From NCBI RefSeq assembly GCF_900156625.1, contig NZ_FTOB01000002.1, positions 800,275 through 864,274 of the forward strand: 64,000 nt of DNA. The letters run 5' to 3'. The position numbers were made by a program, and so were the translations under genes. Source of the DNA: Zobellia uliginosa. GTDB taxonomy: Bacteria; Bacteroidota; Bacteroidia; Flavobacteriales; Flavobacteriaceae. The notes below the pieces were generated by a model. It saw only the letters and a program-made list of their open reading frames with translations. It was not told where the DNA came from and did no database searches. Below are positions 1 through 9,769 of this stretch, one piece after another. How positions within the stretch are numbered: position 1 is the first letter of the stretch; every line of letters starts with the position of its first letter.

Positions 1-2370
1 AACAAGAAAGAAATCTATTCCAAAGCTATATATAGTATGCTACCCGCGGATATGTGGCAAGATGCCCTCGTGAGTGGTAATGGGGCAATGGGCATAATGG
101 TATTTGGTCAACCTGAAAATGAACAGGTCATCTTTAATCACGAATTCCTCTATGAGCCTATCGGAAATGAAAATGTAGAGCCACCGAATATTGCGAAGTA
201 CTTGCCGCAGACCAGAAAAATGTTGATGAATGGCGACTATGAAGGGGCCATTAATTATTCCATTGATAGGGCAAAAGATGAAGGACTCCCCAAATTGTTA
301 TGGACGGATCCCTACCATCCGGCCCTTGTCATGAACATCCAACAACCCCAGATCAATGCTATCGAGGATTACAGAAGAAGCCTAAATTTTGAAACGGGGG
401 AAGTGGTGGTAAGTTGGAAAGATGGCGGACAGCGTTTTGACCGCCGATCTTTTGTGAGCAGAAAAGACCATGTCATTGTTCAAAAAATTGGCGGTGATGG
501 GGCTATCAATTGCGAAATCTCAATGGATATGCAGGGGGCAAAACCGGAAGATTGGGCCACTAGGGAAGAAGTCCCCTACGGGGTGTCCGATGTTACGCGG
601 TCGATGAGTCCCGATTGGCTTTTATTCCGCGTGAATTACCGGGTCAACAAACGCGGTTATGACGTGCTTACCAAGGTCGTTGTTAACCAAGGGCATACGG
701 CTGTAAACGACAGTGTTTTGAGTATTCGCGATGCGGAAGAAGTACTGCTGATCAGTAAAATAATTCCATTGGAAGATTTTGGAAAAAGCCAAATTGAAGA
801 GGCCAAGGAAGCCATAAACGAAGTTGGGCTAGACTATGGAACCTTATTATCGCGTCACACCAAAGTCCACCAAGAAATCTTTAATCGGGTAGACTTTGAC
901 ATTTACCCCAACGATTCGGTGCGGCACGCGACAGAAGAACTGATTGCCCAACAGATTGAAAACCCCGATCGTATTTCTCCCGAATTTCTAGAAACCATGT
1001 TCTATATGGGGCGGTACGCCCTATTGTCTTCGAGTGGCGAAAACCCGCCCAATTTAATGGGGATATGGAACGGGCAATGGAGACCGGAATGGTCGGGTGA
1101 CTTTACCACCGATGCCAATGTCAACCTACAGATTTCCTCGGCGAACATTACCGACATGCCCGAGGCGATTGATAGTTATATGAAAATGTTGGAGCGGATT
1201 GCCCCCGATTGGGAAATAAATGCTAAGAACATTTACGGTTGCAGAGGGTATTTATCAGGATTCAGGACCTCGGGGAGAAGGGGCTTGCATACCCATTTTA
1301 ACGCCTCCTTTCCAGGTCAGTTTTGGGTGTCGGGGGCAGGATGGCTGCTCTCCCCATGTTATGAGTATTATCAAACGACAGGGGATGAGAAGTTCTTGAA
1401 GGAACGCTTGTTGCCGATGATGGAAAAGACCGCTCTCTTTTATGAGGACTTCCTCACCGTTAAGGACAGTGCGGGAAATTTTGTTTTCGTTCCTTCCTAT
1501 TCTCCGGAAAATACACCGTCAAACTTAAAGGTGGGCGGGGTAATAAACGCTACCATGGATATTGCCGTAGCCAAGGAGATTTTTACCAATCTGATTACCG
1601 TGTACGATAATTTGGGCATTAAATCAGAAAGGAGAAAGCAATTACAGGAACTAAGGGACAAGCTTCCTCCTTACCTTATCAACGATATTGGAGGATTAAA
1701 GGAATGGGCCGCCCCCAATTTAGAGGACAATTATGACCATCGCCACGCATCGCACTTTTATCCGGTGTGGCCGGGACATGAGATTAACCCGGAAGAAACG
1801 CCCGAGCTTTTTGATGCGGCCATAATAGCGGCAAATAAGAGAAAATCCGGCAACTTTTCCGCGCATGGACTTATGCATCGGGCCCTGATCGGCGCAAGAC
1901 TGAAACAGGCCGATTTACTGTATAAAAACTTGGGCTATATGCTGTCTAAAAAGTTTATTTACAGGGGAATGTTTACCTCCCATAATCCGGATCTCGAAAT
2001 TTTTAATTCCGATGCACTCTGTAGTTTGCCCACCGTAGTGGCCGAAGCCTTGGTATACTCTCGCCCTGGGTTTATTGAGTTGTTGCCGGCATGGAAGGAA
2101 GATATCGCTGTGGGCAAGATCACAAATATAGCGTGCCGTACCCAAGCTCGAGTGAAGGAGCTGTCCTGGGATTTTGACAAGGGTGTTGTCCGCTGTACCA
2201 TTTATTCCAATAAAAAGCAGCATATCAATCTATTGATCAGGGGCTATCATACCACTTGGACCAGCGAGGATAGCTCGGGGAAAGCGCTTACAAGCAAAGG
2301 CGAAGCGTTGGAAATTTCATTTGAAGAAGGAGAGACCAAGACCTTTACGATAAGCTTGGGGAAGCGCTGA
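1..2370 (+). CDS. Glycoside hydrolase family 95-like protein (alpha-L-fucosidase/alpha-L-galactosidase type), 5' end outside window
   Basis: The reading frame is open from base 1, so the Met at 37 is probably internal and the true start with its signal peptide lies upstream. Numbering from that Met, the protein has the GH95 layout: an N-terminal GNGAMG turn near residue 15, the Asn-x-Asn pair N361/N363, a SPEN motif with candidate general acid E491, a HRHASH stretch, and D659 near the end of the (alpha/alpha)6 barrel. These match Asn421, Asn423, Glu566 and Asp766 of the characterised bifidobacterial 1,2-alpha-L-fucosidase. Family members are secreted inverting exo-enzymes acting on terminal alpha-L-fucose or alpha-L-galactose. 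The sequence around the Asn pair and D659 is diverged from classical fucosidases, so the substrate is uncertain. It is followed 21 bp later by the DUF1680 gene, probably in one operon. Confidence 0.85.
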   Translation, partial: NKKEIYSKAIYSMLPADMWQDALVSGNGAMGIMVFGQPENEQVIFNHEFLYEPIGNENVEPPNIAKYLPQTRKMLMNGDYEGAINYSIDRAKDEGLPKLLWTDPYHPALVMNIQQPQINAIEDYRRSLNFETGEVVVSWKDGGQRFDRRSFVSRKDHVIVQKIGGDGAINCEISMDMQGAKPEDWATREEVPYGVSDVTRSMSPDWLLFRVNYRVNKRGYDVLTKVVVNQGHTAVNDSVLSIRDAEEVLLISKIIPLEDFGKSQIEEAKEAINEVGLDYGTLLSRHTKVHQEIFNRVDFDIYPNDSVRHATEELIAQQIENPDRISPEFLETMFYMGRYALLSSSGENPPNLMGIWNGQWRPEWSGDFTTDANVNLQISSANITDMPEAIDSYMKMLERIAPDWEINAKNIYGCRGYLSGFRTSGRRGLHTHFNASFPGQFWVSGAGWLLSPCYEYYQTTGDEKFLKERLLPMMEKTALFYEDFLTVKDSAGNFVFVPSYSPENTPSNLKVGGVINATMDIAVAKEIFTNLITVYDNLGIKSERRKQLQELRDKLPPYLINDIGGLKEWAAPNLEDNYDHRHASHFYPVWPGHEINPEETPELFDAAIIAANKRKSGNFSAHGLMHRALIGARLKQADLLYKNLGYMLSKKFIYRGMFTSHNPDLEIFNSDALCSLPTVVAEALVYSRPGFIELLPAWKEDIAVGKITNIACRTQARVKELSWDFDKGVVRCTIYSNKKQHINLLIRGYHTTWTSEDSSGKALTSKGEALEISFEEGETKTFTISLGKR

Positions 2371-2391
2371 ACAACAAAATTATAAGGATAG

Positions 2392-4311
2392 ATGAACAGT
2401 AAAAATTTAAACCATAAGATAATGAAAAGTACTCTTGTTTACATCGCTTTAGTAGCGGTATGTATCCCTCTGCTCCATGCCCAAGATGCTGTACCGGCAA
2501 AAGTTTCGGATGAGTTTCATCAAGTTTTGGTCAAGAACGTCAAGATAGATGGCGAAATCGGAAGGCGACTTGATGTGACCATGGACAACAACATCAAAAA
2601 ACTCCACCTCGATAAAAACTTCACCGATCATTTCAAGGCCAAAACCGGACCCGAAGTGGTAGGGGCCTTTATCGGTATGGGAATGCTTATAGATGCCTCC
2701 GTACGATTGGCGGCTTATTCCCATGATCCGAAAATGATAGAAATAAAGAACGATATCGTCGATAAGGTTATTGACGAACAGCTGAAAAATGGGTATTCTG
2801 GATTTTATAAGCCGGAACGTAGACTGTGGAACAGTCAAGGCGGTGGTGATAATTGGGATATCCATGAAATGGCCTTTATTATTGATGGCCTAACTTCCGA
2901 CTACGAACTCTTCGGAAACAAACGCTCGCTCAAAGCGGCCATAAAGACGGCTGATTTTATTATGGAACATTGGCATGAAATGCCCGATGATTACGCCGCC
3001 GAAGTAGATATGCACGTGCTCGACACGGGAATCGATTGGGCCATTTTCAGACTGTACAAGACCACGGGAGAAAAACGCTTCCTCAATTTTTCGGAAAAGA
3101 CCAAGTCTTTGTACCAATGGGATACCAAGATCGAGATCGGCCGTAGACCTGGGGTAAGCGGACATATGTTCGCCTATTTTGCCATGTGTATGGCACAAAT
3201 TGAACTTTACCGGTATACGGGAAACAAAGAGCTCTTACAACAGACCGAGAATGCCATGCGGTTTTTTTTGGCGGAAGATGGTCTGACCATTACGGGAAGT
3301 GCCGGACAACGTGAGATTTGGACCGACGACCAAGATGGCGAAAACGAATTGGGGGAGACCTGTGCCACGGCATATCAAACCAGGGTGTATGAAAGCCTGT
3401 TGCGTTTAACCGGAAAGGCCGAATACGGCGACCTCATTGAAAGAACCATGTATAACGGACTCTTTGGCGCCCAATCGCCAGACGGGGAAAAGTTACGCTA
3501 CTATACCCCCTTTGAAGGGGAGCGTCATTATTACGATGTGGAATACATGTGCTGCCCCGGCAACTTTAGAAGGATTATTTCCGAACTGCCCGGAATGGTA
3601 TATTATCGGTCGAAAGAAGATGGGGTGGCCGTGAACCTATACGCCCAATCCGAAGCAAAGCTTGAGCTCGATAAAGGTATTACGGTAGACTTGCAACAAA
3701 AGACTAGTTATCCGACCTCGGGAAGGGTAGAACTATCGGTCTCCCCGAACAAGGCATCGACCTTTCCGCTTTCCTTGAGGATCCCCTCTTGGGCCAAGGA
3801 GGCAACTATTACGGTCAATGGCGAAAAATGGCAGGGAGAAATTAAGCCGGGGACTTTTGTGAATATTACGAGGGAATGGACTTCGAAGGATCAGGTGGTT
3901 TTAGATTTCCCTATGGATATCCGTTTTATAAGAGGAAGGAAAAGAAATTCGGGACGGGTGGCCCTTATGCGTGGTCCCATAATCTATGGGTTGAACCTTG
4001 ATAAGAATCCGGAAGCTACCGCAAACGGGAAGCGTTCCTTTTACGACCTGAGAAGGATTTTGTTGGATCCCAGAACCTTGAGCGGCCCTGAAAGTGACGA
4101 TTCGGTGCGTCCTGATGGTACAGCCCTTTTTATTAGCGGTTGGAGGGAAAACAATAGTGGAAAGGCAGATCGTAAACATGAATTTAGGTTGAAACTTACC
4201 GAATTTCCCGATCCCGATAGCCAATTCATTTATTTCAAAATACCCGATTACAGCATAGAAGTAGAAGATGAATTGGTAGATAAATCAGGGAATTATTTGA
4301 ATGTGGATTAG
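2392..4311 (+). CDS. DUF1680 / GH127-type glycosidase (beta-L-arabinofuranosidase family)
   Basis: The 639-residue protein has an N-terminal export signal ending in LLHAQ and then an (alpha/alpha)-barrel of the DUF1680/GH127 family. The zinc site is intact: E322-T-C324 in the GETCA motif and C387-C388 in YMCCPG correspond to Glu338, Cys340, Cys417 and Cys418 of the characterised beta-L-arabinofuranosidase, where the first of the paired cysteines is the nucleophile. GH127 relatives in marine flavobacteria include 3,6-anhydro-D-galactosidases acting on carrageenan oligosaccharides, so the sugar cannot be fixed from sequence. An ATG at 2422 would give a tidier 21-residue signal peptide. The 2392 start is kept because an AAGGA stretch lies just before it. 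It lies between the GH95 and PhoD-like genes on the same strand. Confidence 0.85.
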   Translation: MNSKNLNHKIMKSTLVYIALVAVCIPLLHAQDAVPAKVSDEFHQVLVKNVKIDGEIGRRLDVTMDNNIKKLHLDKNFTDHFKAKTGPEVVGAFIGMGMLIDASVRLAAYSHDPKMIEIKNDIVDKVIDEQLKNGYSGFYKPERRLWNSQGGGDNWDIHEMAFIIDGLTSDYELFGNKRSLKAAIKTADFIMEHWHEMPDDYAAEVDMHVLDTGIDWAIFRLYKTTGEKRFLNFSEKTKSLYQWDTKIEIGRRPGVSGHMFAYFAMCMAQIELYRYTGNKELLQQTENAMRFFLAEDGLTITGSAGQREIWTDDQDGENELGETCATAYQTRVYESLLRLTGKAEYGDLIERTMYNGLFGAQSPDGEKLRYYTPFEGERHYYDVEYMCCPGNFRRIISELPGMVYYRSKEDGVAVNLYAQSEAKLELDKGITVDLQQKTSYPTSGRVELSVSPNKASTFPLSLRIPSWAKEATITVNGEKWQGEIKPGTFVNITREWTSKDQVVLDFPMDIRFIRGRKRNSGRVALMRGPIIYGLNLDKNPEATANGKRSFYDLRRILLDPRTLSGPESDDSVRPDGTALFISGWRENNSGKADRKHEFRLKLTEFPDPDSQFIYFKIPDYSIEVEDELVDKSGNYLNVD

Positions 4312-4331
4312 TCCACTAAACTATAAACAAC

Positions 4332-6950
4332 ATGAAACGTAGGGATTATATAAAGACGGTGTCGCTGGGAGCGATCATACCTATGGCGTTTTCGGGCCAT
4401 GGGATGTCTAGGTTTTTTAAAAAGGAATTAGGGAAGAATGTTCCCGTACAGTTTAAGAGTGCTTGGGAACTGTGGTACGACATGAAGTGGGTAGGCCCCG
4501 AATATTGGGGAAACAGGTTACAAGACTGGGAAATACGTGACGGCAGGTTGCTTTGTAATATAACGGCAAGGAACAGAAACTTGCAGTTGCTGACGGTGCA
4601 AAACCACAACGGCGATGCCGGGGTGCGTATCACAGTCACCATTGAAGTGGTAAACCCTGAAATACAGCAATTGAACAAGGGTTGCGTAGGAATGCTTTTA
4701 GGGGGGAAAGGCGATTTTGAAGATTATAGGTCCGCCATCTTTGGAAAGGGATTAGTTATAGGGCTGACACCAAGGGGTAAGTTAAAGGTGGGCGAGGCGA
4801 TCATTGAAACGGGTTTCGAGGAGCTGCCCAAACACTTTACCTTATCGGTAAGTACTTCCCTTGGGGCAAATGACAGCCAGAACCTTCAAGTTGAAGTGTT
4901 GGCAGAAAATAAAACCCTCTTCCTTAGCAAGGACTTGACCGTACAAAAAACGGAGGTACTTGGCAATTTTGCCCTTATGGCAGATTTTCAAGGGAAGGGC
5001 CTAACCGAAGATCGCCCATCGTGTGCCTTCTCCGATTGGACCATTCAATCCTCATCACTGTATGAAAACGAGGACCAGATATTCGGACCCATTTGTTTTA
5101 CCCAATACACCTTACATAGAAAGCGATTAAAGCTTAAGGGACAGTTTGCCCCGTTTGAAAAGATACCGGGACATAAACTACGATTGGAATTTAAAAAAGA
5201 AGGCGGATGGGCCGTAGAAAAGGAAATAAGCTTGACGCATGCCGGGAGAACGGAACTTTTTGTAATTGACCATTGGGAAGGGGACAAGGATGTGCCTTAT
5301 CGTATTGCCGTAGAACTGCCCAGAAAAGATGGGGTTCTTCAATACTACTATGAAGGGACTATCGCCGAAGAGCCCAAGGATAAAGACGAGCTTAAACTGG
5401 CCGTATTGAATTGCAATGCCGATTACGGTTTTCCCGATAGTGATATCTATGAGGCCTTGAGTAAATTGGACTACGATATATGTGCTTTTCTCGGGGATCA
5501 GTTTTATGAGCGGAACGGGGGGTACGGATCGCAATTTACGGGCGACTTCGACAAACGCTGTCTTGATTTTTTAAGAAAGTGGATGATGTTCGGTTGGTCG
5601 TACCGCGAAGTGTTTCGGCATAAACCCTGCGCCGTCATCACCGATGACCACGATGTGTACCAAGGCAACCTATGGGGGGCGGGAGGAAGCCATACGGACC
5701 CTAGTTTGGGCTACGGTTCAGATGCCCAGGATACGGGAGGATATAAAATGGATCCCGAGTGGGTGAATATCCTTCAGTTTACCCAAACCGCGCATTTGCC
5801 CGACCCCTACGATGCTAGGCCTGTAGAGCAAGGAATCAATGTATACTATACACAATGGGATTATGCCGGGCTGAGTTTTGCCATTTTGGAAGACCGTAAG
5901 TTTAAATCGGCCCCAAAAATGGTATTACCGCCCGAGGCCGAAGTCTATAACGGTTTTATCGTGGGCGAAAATTTCGATATCAAAAAATACAGGGATATAG
6001 AGGCCGACCTACTGGGGGAACGCCAAGAGGCATTCCTTGAAGATTGGGTACAAGACTGGCAAGAAGACACCCAGATGAAGGCCCTTTTGTCACAGACCAT
6101 TTTTGCCGCGGTCGCAACCTTGCCCAAAGACAATAATACGGGCGAAACCATGGTGCCGACCTTGTACGTGCCAGAAAAAGGGGAATACATTGAAGGAGAT
6201 GTGATGACCGTAGATGCCGATAGCAACGCCTGGCCACAGAATAAAAGGGACAAAGCCTTAAGGACTATCAGAAAAGCCATGACCTTTCACATCGCGGGAG
6301 ACCAGCATCTCAGTACATTTATCAAATATGGGGTAGACGAATTTGGCGATTGCGGTTATGCTTATACCGGTCCTGCGCTAAACAATGTTTGGCCGAGAAG
6401 GTTCTGGCCTCCGGTCGATGGTAGTGGACATAGTCATGATAAACCCGCCTACACGGGCGACCATATCGATGGATTTGGAAACAAGATTACCGTAGAGGCT
6501 GTGGGCAATCCGTATAACTCGCACAAAGAACCGGTTATTCTACACAACCGGGCCTGTGGCTACGGTATAGTGAGCTTTAACAAAAAGGAACGCACCATAC
6601 GGACCGATTGCTATAAACGTTTCTACGACCCCTTACAAAGCGATGCACAATACCCGGGTTGGCCGATAACCGTGAAGCAGGAAGATAATTACCTTTCAAA
6701 GGCTGATCTGTTTTTGCCGGAATTGCATATTACTTCAGAAAAGCTTCCCTTATTAAAGGTGTTTGAAGAAGACGGCACTTTGTTATATGTATTGCGATTG
6801 CCTTCCAATACGTATAGCCCAAGGGTATTTGCCAAGGGAAAATATAGTATTTCCTTGGAAATTATAGGTAGCCCGTCACTACGGAAGCAATACAAAGTAA
6901 AAGCCGGGAGGGAACCCCTTAAACGCTTAAAGGTAGATCTTAGCGCATAA
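4332..6950 (+). CDS. Tat-exported PhoD-like metallophosphoesterase with N-terminal concanavalin-like region
   Basis: The 872-residue protein begins with a twin-arginine signal (KRRDYIK then a hydrophobic stretch), so it is expected to be exported folded. Residues of about 30-240 look like a beta-rich concanavalin/LamG-type domain. The following part is a PhoD-like metallophosphatase with the metal motifs LGDQ (D389), TDDHD (438-441) and AGDQH (D657, H659). PhoD enzymes are phosphodiesterases/alkaline phosphatases that use calcium and iron. Here, placed 20 bp after a glycosidase gene, the protein may act on a sugar-linked phosphate or on another ester; that is inference. It is the last gene of the leading carbohydrate cluster and is followed by a bidirectional terminator. 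Confidence 0.8.
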   Translation: MKRRDYIKTVSLGAIIPMAFSGHGMSRFFKKELGKNVPVQFKSAWELWYDMKWVGPEYWGNRLQDWEIRDGRLLCNITARNRNLQLLTVQNHNGDAGVRITVTIEVVNPEIQQLNKGCVGMLLGGKGDFEDYRSAIFGKGLVIGLTPRGKLKVGEAIIETGFEELPKHFTLSVSTSLGANDSQNLQVEVLAENKTLFLSKDLTVQKTEVLGNFALMADFQGKGLTEDRPSCAFSDWTIQSSSLYENEDQIFGPICFTQYTLHRKRLKLKGQFAPFEKIPGHKLRLEFKKEGGWAVEKEISLTHAGRTELFVIDHWEGDKDVPYRIAVELPRKDGVLQYYYEGTIAEEPKDKDELKLAVLNCNADYGFPDSDIYEALSKLDYDICAFLGDQFYERNGGYGSQFTGDFDKRCLDFLRKWMMFGWSYREVFRHKPCAVITDDHDVYQGNLWGAGGSHTDPSLGYGSDAQDTGGYKMDPEWVNILQFTQTAHLPDPYDARPVEQGINVYYTQWDYAGLSFAILEDRKFKSAPKMVLPPEAEVYNGFIVGENFDIKKYRDIEADLLGERQEAFLEDWVQDWQEDTQMKALLSQTIFAAVATLPKDNNTGETMVPTLYVPEKGEYIEGDVMTVDADSNAWPQNKRDKALRTIRKAMTFHIAGDQHLSTFIKYGVDEFGDCGYAYTGPALNNVWPRRFWPPVDGSGHSHDKPAYTGDHIDGFGNKITVEAVGNPYNSHKEPVILHNRACGYGIVSFNKKERTIRTDCYKRFYDPLQSDAQYPGWPITVKQEDNYLSKADLFLPELHITSEKLPLLKVFEEDGTLLYVLRLPSNTYSPRVFAKGKYSISLEIIGSPSLRKQYKVKAGREPLKRLKVDLSA

Positions 6951-7040
6951 TGTAGTAGTCTTTTTAGATTGGCGTGCTTCGCTTTAAAAAGGGCGGGCCA
7001 ATACCCGAAAGGGGTAGAGGGGTACAGAAATTTAGAAATG

Positions 7041-7073
7041 AAAAGGGGCGGGTTTGAAAGCCCGCCCTTTTTA
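7041..7073. terminator. Bidirectional intrinsic terminator between PhoD-like gene and rhomboid gene
   Basis: GGGCGGG at 7046-7052 pairs with CCCGCCC at 7061-7067 across an 8-base loop. A run of T follows on the + strand and a run of A precedes it, so it can end both convergent transcripts. Confidence 0.8.
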
Positions 7074-7099
7074 TATGAAGGGGTGTTGTGGCCCCATTA

Positions 7100-8638
7100 T
7101 CATTTAGCCTTTTGTTTTAGTGCTTCCTTTTGGGTTAAGATGAGGATTCCTCCAATTACGAATCCACTTATCAAGCCGCCAAAATGCGCCGCATTGTCGA
7201 TTCCTCCTAAAAATCCGAACAATAAACTTCCTCCTGCATAAAATCCTAATAGAATCCATGTTGTTGAGCGCATATAACGCGGGAAGATTTTAAAGATTGT
7301 AAAGGCCAGAATGATACCATATAATCCGAAAATAGCACCGGAAGCCCCAACGCTTACCGTATTTTCATACCAAATTACACTGGCGATGCTAGCCACGATT
7401 CCACAAAGGATATAGCTTAATATGAATTGGGCTCTTCCAAGGATACTATCCAATACCATTCCTCCCAATCCTAAACCGACCAGGTTCATAACAAGGTGCA
7501 GTAAACCGCCATGGATAAAGGTCGATGTTAGAAGTCTCCAAAACTCCCCGGTCATTACCTCGGCCCTTCTGTTTCCACCAATTTCCAACAGTTCTTGTGG
7601 TGTGGGGGAGATGATGTTCAATCCGGAAAACATCATCACCAGAAATACCGCGATATTCAAGAGTAATAAAATCGAGGTGGACTTATAGGGCCCCATGGGA
7701 TTCAAGTATTCTAAAAACTCTTTGAGGTCGTCGTCTTTGAGGTCTTTTCTCTTTTTGAAGTTGTTCAACTCTTTTTTGTTAATTCCGGGAAGGGTGGTCA
7801 TCAAGAGCAAAACAAAGGCCCCTATGCCGAATGAGGCAAAGATCCAGGTAAAGCTATTGTCATTCTTATCGACAAAGGCTTCCATCTTTGGTACGAGAAT
7901 GATTTGCGCTTTTTCATCTACACCCGTATTCACCGTTTTGATGGCCCCTAGAAATCCATCCCTGTCATCTGAATTTCCTAGCTTTTGAAAGTAGTTGGCA
8001 TTTTGAAAGCTGTAGGATTTTAGTTTTCGTTCCGATGCCTGTATAAACTTTTTATAGGCGACATCTTTTTCGTGGTCATTTAATCTATTGCTGATCGTTT
8101 TCTTGAAAGTAATACCGTACCAAACATTCTCGGCCTTCTTAAACGGACAAGAAATGTACAGGTGGAAATTGAGGCGGCTATTATACTTTCCGGAAGTCCG
8201 TGATGTTACATAGGGCAACAATGTATTCTTGTCGAGGCTATAGGCATTGACCTTGAAGTATTTCTCCTTTTCATGTGCCTTTGTCTGTTGAATGTTGTTG
8301 ACAAAGATCAAATCGTAGGAAGCTTTTTGAAGATAATTCTGACTGATGATGATAGGCACCGTCATGGCCAGCGCCATTGCAAATTGATAGGCAAAGTTTC
8401 CGTCCCCGCCTTTCCTACTTATTTTTAGGATGGGAATCCTTCGTCTTAGCCAAAGTAATATCGGTACCCATGGAATGGCAAAGGGAATCCAAAAGTCCAG
8501 CAAGTCCTCTTTTAGGGGGAGAATGCCCAATTTGATATCGAAAATCCACCTGAAAAGGTTGTAGGCCAGAATAGTAGCTATGGAGATGACCAAAAAAGGG
8601 AAATAAACTTCCTTGAGTTTTATGCTAAGCCTATTCAT
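7100..8638 (-). CDS. Rhomboid-family intramembrane serine protease
   Basis: A membrane protein of about 512 residues. Two hydrophobic segments lie near the N-terminus, a hydrophilic region of about 170 residues follows, and the C-terminal half holds the six-helix rhomboid fold. The signature is complete: an H-x3-N in HLVMN, the GASG motif with the catalytic serine (residue 433 from the chosen start; codon 7340-7342) and the partner histidine in NAAHFGG. Such proteases cut transmembrane substrates within the inner membrane. The start MNRLS at 8638 is preferred over a Met 15 codons upstream because the upstream extension is strongly basic and unlike family N-termini. The soluble domain between the first membrane segments and the protease core is not one I recognise. 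It is transcribed toward the PhoD-like gene. Confidence 0.85.
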   Translation of the reverse strand: MNRLSIKLKEVYFPFLVISIATILAYNLFRWIFDIKLGILPLKEDLLDFWIPFAIPWVPILLWLRRRIPILKISRKGGDGNFAYQFAMALAMTVPIIISQNYLQKASYDLIFVNNIQQTKAHEKEKYFKVNAYSLDKNTLLPYVTSRTSGKYNSRLNFHLYISCPFKKAENVWYGITFKKTISNRLNDHEKDVAYKKFIQASERKLKSYSFQNANYFQKLGNSDDRDGFLGAIKTVNTGVDEKAQIILVPKMEAFVDKNDNSFTWIFASFGIGAFVLLLMTTLPGINKKELNNFKKRKDLKDDDLKEFLEYLNPMGPYKSTSILLLLNIAVFLVMMFSGLNIISPTPQELLEIGGNRRAEVMTGEFWRLLTSTFIHGGLLHLVMNLVGLGLGGMVLDSILGRAQFILSYILCGIVASIASVIWYENTVSVGASGAIFGLYGIILAFTIFKIFPRYMRSTTWILLGFYAGGSLLFGFLGGIDNAAHFGGLISGFVIGGILILTQKEALKQKAK

Positions 8639-8708
8639 TTTTCGATGCCTTTTTTTATACGTCCGTGGGGATAATCGGTACAATTTTCAATTTCTCCCAC
8701 GGATCGAT

Positions 8709-9551
8709 CTAGCTATACAACGTATTTTCATGGGAAATCACATGTTCCTTCACCTTATTTTGAAATTCAAGGGGGGTGAGTCCTGCATGTAGTTTAAAAA
8801 ATCGGCTAAAATAGGAGTGGTCCTTGAACCCAAGTTTATAGGCTATTTCCTTAATGGTATTCTCACTGTGTATGATCTGTCGCTTGGCCTCCAATATAAG
8901 CCTGTCGTGTATGATTTGCACCCCGGTCTTGTTCAGTTTCTCCTTGAGGATTTGGTTGAGGCGCTTTGCGCTAATCCCCAGTTTTCCGGCGTAGAACTCG
9001 GCATTGCGTTGGTCTTCGTAATTTTTTTCAAGCAAGAGCATAAACTCGTAGACCCGCTTTTCGTTAATATCGTGCAAGGTAAAATGCTGCTCTTTTAGCT
9101 GGATCAATTGGAGTAGAAAAACCTTTAAGACGGCCTTTACCATAATTAAATTGATGGTTTCCTGATGGTATTCGGCTTCCAAAAGTTCAAGTACCGAAAC
9201 GAGTCCCTTTGAACTCTCTTCATTGACTTGAAGACAGGAAAATTCCCCTTGTATATTGAACATCCGGAATACATCCAACAGAAATTCCTTTAAATCGCCC
9301 TCCAATAATTCTTGCTTAAAGGAAATCAACACCCCGTTTTTTCCGGCCTTGTTCAATTGGTGGACCCTATAGGGGGGGATCAAATAGATCCAATCCCCTT
9401 TTAAGGTTTGAAAACTGTGTTGCGGAACGTGAAGGGCGTCTTCATTACGCAGCCAAACGATTTCAAAAAAATCCTTTCTTGCCGGGTCGTTTAAATAGGC
9501 CGGGGGGCAATTGCCCAAATCTCGAATATATAACACTTTATCACTGAGCAT
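8709..9551 (-). CDS. AraC-family transcriptional regulator
   Basis: A 280-residue protein with a cupin-like N-terminal sensing domain and, at about residues 175-272, the double helix-turn-helix of the AraC/XylS family. The second HTH shows the typical IKEIAYKLGFKDHSYFSRFF pattern. It is divergent from hxlB, and the 218-bp space between them carries spaced repeats that could be its binding sites. It therefore most likely controls hxlBA and perhaps itself in response to a small metabolite bound by the cupin domain; this is inferred from position. Confidence 0.88.
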   Translation of the reverse strand: MLSDKVLYIRDLGNCPPAYLNDPARKDFFEIVWLRNEDALHVPQHSFQTLKGDWIYLIPPYRVHQLNKAGKNGVLISFKQELLEGDLKEFLLDVFRMFNIQGEFSCLQVNEESSKGLVSVLELLEAEYHQETINLIMVKAVLKVFLLQLIQLKEQHFTLHDINEKRVYEFMLLLEKNYEDQRNAEFYAGKLGISAKRLNQILKEKLNKTGVQIIHDRLILEAKRQIIHSENTIKEIAYKLGFKDHSYFSRFFKLHAGLTPLEFQNKVKEHVISHENTLYS

Positions 9552-9616
9552 AAAACCTCTGTTTTATTGTTTGCGGACGAGGGTTTAAAATAGCCGATGC
9601 CACCCCGTTTCCAAAA

Positions 9617-9677
9617 TGTACCACAAAAATAGCGAATAACACCACCATAAATAGCGATGTGGGCAAATTGTACCACA
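9617..9677. promoter_or_regulatory. Spaced direct repeats, candidate AraC-type operator upstream of hxlBA
   Basis: TGTACCACA occurs at 9617-9625 and again at 9669-9677, 52 bp apart, about five helical turns. A second pair, AAATAGCGA, lies between them at 9627-9635 and 9649-9657, 22 bp apart. A -7-like TAATTTTG is seen downstream at 9719-9726, in front of hxlB. Same-face spacing suits an AraC-type dimer, but binding is inferred. Confidence 0.5.
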
Positions 9678-9769
9678 TATCTATCAGATTGTATAACTAT
9701 TTGCCATGGGGACCCGCCTAATTTTGTACTCGAGTTTAATGAAGGAAACGATTTTAAATCGATTTAGAG

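Noticed and set aside
1709-1722. GCCCCCAATTTAGA within the GH95 gene as a third copy of the 121-bp repeat
   Set aside because: Only 14 bases match and they are explained by coding sequence; the rest of the repeat is absent.
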